Positions 13,417 through 13,565 of a stretch of DNA of 13,565 nucleotides are shown here, piece by piece. The position numbers and the translations under genes were made by a program. The notes below the pieces were generated by a model that worked only from the letters and a program-made list of their open reading frames with translations, was not told the origin of the DNA and ran no database searches. The stretch is from JBBQKP01 sp038326995 (GTDB taxonomy: Bacteria > Planctomycetota > Phycisphaerae > Tepidisphaerales > Tepidisphaeraceae). Each line of letters opens with the position of its first letter. The first letter of the stretch is position 1. The DNA lies in the NCBI GenBank assembly GCA_038326995.1, contig JBBQKP010000080.1, forward strand, positions 1 through 13,565. The letters run 5' to 3'.

Positions 13417-13565
13417 TCTTGAGTCAACACTTTCGCGATGATCGCCGCGTCATTCTCAAATAGAACTTCGAACACGGTGGCAGTGCGAGGAGTCATGCGA
13501 ACAAAGTCGACCAGCGGCGACGGCCGGGCGATGAAGACATAGGCGATGCGCTCTTGACGAAGGCG
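13413..13565 (-). CDS. C-terminal end of an unidentified protein, possibly STAS-domain (5' end outside window)
   Basis: The frame is open from the right edge to a TGA at 13413-13415 and gives 50 residues, including RIAYVFIARPSPLVDFVRMT and then TATVFEVLFENDAAIIAKVL. The order beta strand, (A/N)-x-SP-x-V helix, 'VFEV' strand, acidic turn and terminal helix is similar to the end of STAS (anti-sigma antagonist) domains, but the match is weak and the fragment short. The TGA overlaps the first ATG of the MFS gene (ATGA), so the two genes probably form an operon. An open frame with a 4-nt overlap supports real coding; the function stays unassigned. Confidence 0.55.
   Translation of the reverse strand, partial: RLRQERIAYVFIARPSPLVDFVRMTPRTATVFEVLFENDAAIIAKVLTQE

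Overview
The window looks like chromosomal DNA of a planctomycete, possibly of the Phycisphaerae type. The pointers are a short secreted protein with the planctomycete-style N-terminal motif LEGRRLMSA, a large secreted HEAT-repeat protein, an oversized NuoH, fairly high GC, and start codons that mostly lack a clear Shine-Dalgarno sequence. This is inference from gene style; no rRNA or other marker gene is present.

Layout. Positions 2-190 hold the end of a family 2 glycosyltransferase, followed by an O-antigen ligase/Wzy-like membrane protein (243-1634); together they look like the end of a surface-polysaccharide cluster. Next, on the same strand, come a xylose-isomerase-like sugar isomerase/epimerase (1689-2468), an exported HEAT-repeat protein with a TPR-like end (about 2667-4997), and a small RTX-repeat surface protein (5242-5934). 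The RTX gene converges on a sigma-70 family factor (6027-7067, minus), with a perfect 12-bp hairpin terminator between them. A 310-bp divergent spacer with two palindromes separates the sigma gene from nadD (7378-8010, plus). The rest is on the minus strand: a two-gene module of an ABC/SMC-like AAA ATPase (8617-9900) and a TOPRIM-like protein (8036-8620) sharing a 4-nt stop/start overlap, then nuoH (9931-11526) with an insert of about 100 residues, a 477-bp spacer, an MFS-type transporter (12004-13416), and the end of one more gene (13413-13565) that overlaps the transporter start by 4 nt.

Most interesting parts. (1) The ATPase plus TOPRIM-like pair has the architecture of two-gene anti-phage systems such as PARIS (AriA/AriB), but its small second protein looks more like the DUF4276 type. 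It sits just downstream of nuoH, contains an AT-rich patch, and has its own candidate promoter. (2) NuoH carries an insert between its second and third membrane helices, predicted to lie on the periplasmic side, and a C-terminal extension; no other complex I gene is visible. (3) A 31-bp sequence occurs twice (5013-5043 and 11751-11781, 29 of 31 bases identical) in two unrelated spacers and is probably a dispersed repeat. The second copy lies beside a hairpin and near a degenerate TTACCCAAACC tandem array. No tRNA, rRNA, insertion sequence or CRISPR array was seen.
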